Below are positions 16,406-18,541 of a stretch of 18,541 bases of DNA, piece by piece. The notes under the pieces are model-generated. The model did not search any database and was not told the origin of the DNA. It saw only the letters and a list, made by a program, of their open reading frames with translations. This DNA comes from DATKLX01 sp035542155 (GTDB lineage Bacteria; Chloroflexota; Anaerolineae; Anaerolineales; Anaerolineaceae): positions 1 through 18,541 of the forward strand of contig DATKLX010000210.1 of NCBI GenBank assembly GCA_035542155.1, read 5' to 3'. Each line of letters starts with the position of its first letter. Positions within the stretch are counted from its first letter, which is position 1. The translations under genes and the position numbers were made by a program.

Positions 16406-17121
16406 CAGTTCAGCCCCCCCGGGGCGATCTGCCCATCTGCCATCTCAACGACCCGCTCCATGCGCCGCGCCAGCGAGCGGTCGTGGGTGACCATGAGGAT
16501 GGTTTTACCCTGGCGGACCAGGTCTTTAAAAATGCTGAAGATGGTCTCGGCGGTCAACGAGTCGAGCCGGCCGGTGGGCTCGTCGGCGACGATCAGGGGC
16601 GGGTCATTGGCCAGCGCGCGGGCGATGGCCACGCGCTGTTGCTGTCCGCCCGAGGTGGCCGAGGGCAGCTTGTTGATGTGCTCCTCCAGCCCGACCTGGC
16701 AGAGGAGCTCCGCGGCGCGCTGAACGCTCTGCCGCCCGCGGTACAGGCCGCAAAAATCCATCGGAAGAAGCACGTTATCCAGCAGGCTGAGGGTGGGCAT
16801 CAGTTGGAAGGACTGGTAAATGACGCCTAAGTTCAGGCCGCGCCAGAGGGCCAGATCGTTCTCACCCAACCGGTCCACCCGCATCCCGGCGACGACCACC
16901 TCGCCCTGGCTCAGGCTATCGATGCCGGTAATCATGTTGACCAGGGTCGTTTTCCCCGCTCCCGATTTCCCGATCACACCCACGAACTCACCGCGCCGGA
17001 TCTCCAGATCGATGCCTTTTAACGCCCGAAAAGGGCCTGCCGCGGTGTGGTACTCTTTGATCACGCCTTTAAGCTGGATAAGGGCGCCGGCTTCTCCAAC
17101 AATGTTGGCTTCTGGTAGCAT
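16405..17121 (-). CDS. ABC exporter ATPase, MacB/LolD type, canonical
   Basis: This 238-residue ATPase has all motifs intact. Walker A is GKSGAGKTT (51-59, Lys57), the Q-loop is IYQSFQLMPT (Gln103), the signature is TSGGQQQRVAIARAL (156-170), Walker B is LIVADEPTG with Glu181, and the H-loop is VTHD with His213. The spacing and the SFQLMPTLSLLDNVLLPM segment are typical of the MacB/LolD/FtsE branch that serves FtsX-type permeases. I prefer the ATG at 17121, with AGGA six bases upstream, over the GTG at 17151. It is the first gene of the exporter operon and is transcribed divergently from the TetR gene. It probably pairs with the second, motif-altered ATPase encoded next. Confidence 0.9.
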   Translation of the reverse strand: MLPEANIVGEAGALIQLKGVIKEYHTAAGPFRALKGIDLEIRRGEFVGVIGKSGAGKTTLVNMITGIDSLSQGEVVVAGMRVDRLGENDLALWRGLNLGVIYQSFQLMPTLSLLDNVLLPMDFCGLYRGRQSVQRAAELLCQVGLEEHINKLPSATSGGQQQRVAIARALANDPPLIVADEPTGRLDSLTAETIFSIFKDLVRQGKTILMVTHDRSLARRMERVVEMADGQIAPGGLN

Positions 17122-17174
17122 ACCGATTCCTGTTCTTCGGATCTGACCCACCCGTTAATTGAGAGACGATGGTC

Positions 17175-17216
17175 TTTGCCCGGCCGTTGCTTCCCTGAAA
17201 AGAATGGAAGGGCAAA
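17175..17216 (-). promoter_or_regulatory. Structured 5' leader of the exporter operon
   Basis: TTTGCCC (17175-17181) pairs with GGGCAAA (17210-17216), and the inner TTCC (17191-17194) pairs with GGAA (17206-17209), leaving a one-sided bulge. The structure lies in the predicted leader of about 160 bases between the promoter and the first ATPase start. It could be incidental or regulatory; no known riboswitch is recognised. Confidence 0.35.
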
Positions 17217-17249
17217 TCCATGAAAACTGAACTTTGTGTGTTAAAATAT

Positions 17250-17296
17250 ACGTATAATCCAGTAATAGACAGATTGTTCGTCTGAAAATTATACGT
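17250..17296. promoter_or_regulatory. 9-bp inverted repeat overlapping divergent -10 boxes, likely TetR operator
   Basis: ACGTATAAT (17250-17258) and ATTATACGT (17288-17296) are perfect inverted copies separated by 29 bp. Each contains a TATAAT: 17253-17258 on the + strand and 17293-17288 on the - strand. The imperfect dyad CAGA/TCTG lies between them. A TetR regulator bound here would block both directions. A good -35 for the + strand box is not evident. Confidence 0.55.
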
Positions 17297-17315
17297 CCGG
17301 CGCAGCCCTTGTCAA
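17288..17315 (-). promoter_or_regulatory. Consensus promoter for the exporter operon
   Basis: On the - strand, TTGACA (17315-17310), a 16-bp spacer and TATAAT (17293-17288) match the sigma-70/SigA consensus exactly. The start site would be near 17281, giving a leader of about 160 bases to the first ATPase gene. So strong a promoter implies tight repression by the divergent regulator. Confidence 0.8.
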
Positions 17316-17360
17316 TCACCAATTGGAGAGGCGTGTCGGATATCCTACAGGTGTTCAGAA

Positions 17361-17981
17361 ATGACCGTTTCCCCACCCAAAGAGCTCGACCGGCGCACGC
17401 GCCGGACCCGGCGTTCCCTGCGCGAGGCGCTTTTTGCCCTGATCCTCGAGAAGGGCTACGAAGCCGTGACGATCGAGGACATCACCGAGCGCGCCGATCT
17501 CGGCCGGACCACGTTTTATTTGCATTACCGGGATAAGGAAGATCTGCTCCTGGAGGCGATCGACACCATCGCCGCCGAGCTGATCGCCCGCCTCCCCCCA
17601 CCGACCCGCTGGCGGGGTACTGAGCCGGTGGAGAACCAGCCCGTCGTGGACTCGATCCTGATCGTCTTCGCCCACGCTGCCGAAAATGCCCAGTTATACC
17701 GGATCATCCTGCGCGGCGAAGGCGGAACCAGGGCCTCGGGTCGCCTGCATGAAATCATCAGCCAGACCGCGCTCGAGATCGTGGAGATGCGCGTGCAGTC
17801 CGGCGAGCTTCATCCTGTGATCCCGGTCAAGGTGTATGCCAGCTATTTCGCCGGGTCGCTGCTCGCTATGCTGACCTGGTGGCTGGAGGAAGACATGCCA
17901 TATCTACCCGAACGGACGGCCGAGATGTTCCGCGACCTGTTTTTCCAGGGCGGGCGGAGGATGATGGGGTTGGAGAAATAG
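17361..17981 (+). CDS. TetR-family transcriptional regulator
   Basis: This 206-residue protein has the TetR N-terminal DNA-binding domain. Basic residues (RRTRRTRRSLREAL, 11-24) lead into helix 1. The helix-turn-helix is TIEDITERADLGRTTFYLHY (37-56), ending in the typical FYLHYRDKEDLL. The remaining roughly 140 residues form a divergent helical ligand-binding and dimerisation domain that I cannot assign to a subclass. The ATG is preceded by AGGTG about seven bases upstream. Its position, divergent from the exporter operon and sharing the intergenic region with it, is the classic arrangement for a local repressor of an efflux system. It also begins a probable two-gene unit with the conserved protein at 17991. 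Confidence 0.92.
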   Translation: MTVSPPKELDRRTRRTRRSLREALFALILEKGYEAVTIEDITERADLGRTTFYLHYRDKEDLLLEAIDTIAAELIARLPPPTRWRGTEPVENQPVVDSILIVFAHAAENAQLYRIILRGEGGTRASGRLHEIISQTALEIVEMRVQSGELHPVIPVKVYASYFAGSLLAMLTWWLEEDMPYLPERTAEMFRDLFFQGGRRMMGLEK

Positions 17982-17990
17982 CGAGGATCT

Positions 17991-18494
17991 ATGTCCGCTG
18001 ACCTGCGTTCGTTGGTGAAAAGCGAATATGAGAGCAGCTATCCGGACGCGACCGCGCTCTTCCAGACGATCCTGGACCTCTCCACCCGGATCGGCCTGGG
18101 CGCGGCCCTCGCTCTCCTCGAGGACTGCGTCTTCGAGAAGCGGCTGGCCTGGTTTGAGCGCGCCGGGGGCTTCATGGAGCGCTCCGCGGACCCACTGCGT
18201 GATGGCTACCGCCTCTTCTACGAGAAATACCTGCATGTCGCGGTCCCGCAGGAGGGGGAAATCGTGGAAGCCGGGCCGCGCAGGATGGTCACCCGCTGGT
18301 GGAACCGCTGCCCGACCCTGGAAGCCTGCCAGAAGCTGGGGCTGGACACGCGCGTGGTTTGCCGTCAGGTCTACGAGCGGCCGGTTGAAGCGCTGCTGAG
18401 CCGCCTCGACCCGCGCCTGCGCTTCCGCCGCAATTACGCCGCCATCCGCCCGTACACGCCGTACTGCGAGGAGATCCTGGAAATAACCACTTGA
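17991..18494 (+). CDS. Conserved protein with four clustered cysteines, possibly ATC-hydrolase-like
   Basis: This 167-residue protein starts nine bases after the TetR gene, with GAGGA before the ATG, so the two are co-transcribed. Its C-terminal half has the distinctive order RWWNRCPTLEACQKLGLDTR (102-121), VVCRQVYERPV (122-132) and RRNYAAIRPYTPYCEE (146-161), with Cys107, Cys113, Cys124 and Cys159. The spacing suggests a metal site or redox cysteines. The overall pattern faintly recalls the L-2-amino-thiazoline-4-carboxylate hydrolase-like family (a Pfam family of small proteins often found near TetR genes), but I would not assign that activity. There is no signal peptide or membrane segment. 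It may modify or sense the compound handled by the divergent exporter; this is inferred from position. Confidence 0.7.
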   Translation: MSADLRSLVKSEYESSYPDATALFQTILDLSTRIGLGAALALLEDCVFEKRLAWFERAGGFMERSADPLRDGYRLFYEKYLHVAVPQEGEIVEAGPRRMVTRWWNRCPTLEACQKLGLDTRVVCRQVYERPVEALLSRLDPRLRFRRNYAAIRPYTPYCEEILEITT

Positions 18495-18541
18495 CTCAGC
18501 TCTGAAGAATGAATTAGAAAAGTAAGAAATGGAGGCAGAAA

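Overview
The window is most likely from a Chloroflexota genome (Anaerolineae-like). I base this on the high-GC coding style, many GTG/TTG starts, dispersed inverted repeats of the 'SLRGAFFATKQS' type, which are common in that group, and the gene families present. This assignment is an inference; no rRNA or tRNA gene is present to confirm it.

Layout. (1) 1-513 has no gene. It holds a repeat element with inverted ends (191-355) and a small hairpin. (2) 514-1086 is an AT-rich gene for an unknown protein with two membrane segments. (3) 1246-6778 is a catabolic-looking cassette in two convergent halves. An FLVCR-like MFS transporter and an FGGY sugar kinase lie on the + strand. A class II aldolase and a class III (GSA aminomutase-like) aminotransferase overlap on the - strand. 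The halves meet at a bidirectional terminator and a frameshifted methyltransferase remnant. (4) 7070-7837 (-) is a papain-like peptidase with no visible secretion signal. (5) 7966-10993 (-) is a lower-GC manganese module: mntR-like regulator, Nramp transporter and tandem universal stress protein. A near-consensus promoter lies upstream of mntR, with a perfect palindromic operator candidate just downstream of it. (6) 11203-17121 (-) is a five-gene exporter operon: two ABC ATPases, one permease with two FtsX/MacB-type modules, a GNAT acetyltransferase and a lipoprotein HlyD-type adaptor, mostly with overlapping start/stop codons. (7) 17361-18494 (+) is a divergent TetR regulator followed by a cysteine-containing conserved protein.

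How the genes may work together. The exporter looks like a tripartite-type (MacA/MacB-like) pump rebuilt for this cell envelope. The fused permease is a pseudo-dimer served by two different ATPases. One ATPase has an altered signature motif and carries a C-terminal cyclic-nucleotide-binding-like domain. This is the least conventional system in the window. The TetR regulator probably controls it from a shared intergenic region, where two -10 boxes lie inside a 9-bp inverted repeat and the two promoters face each other. The manganese module appears self-contained and autoregulated. The substrate of the kinase/aldolase/aminotransferase cassette cannot be read from sequence.
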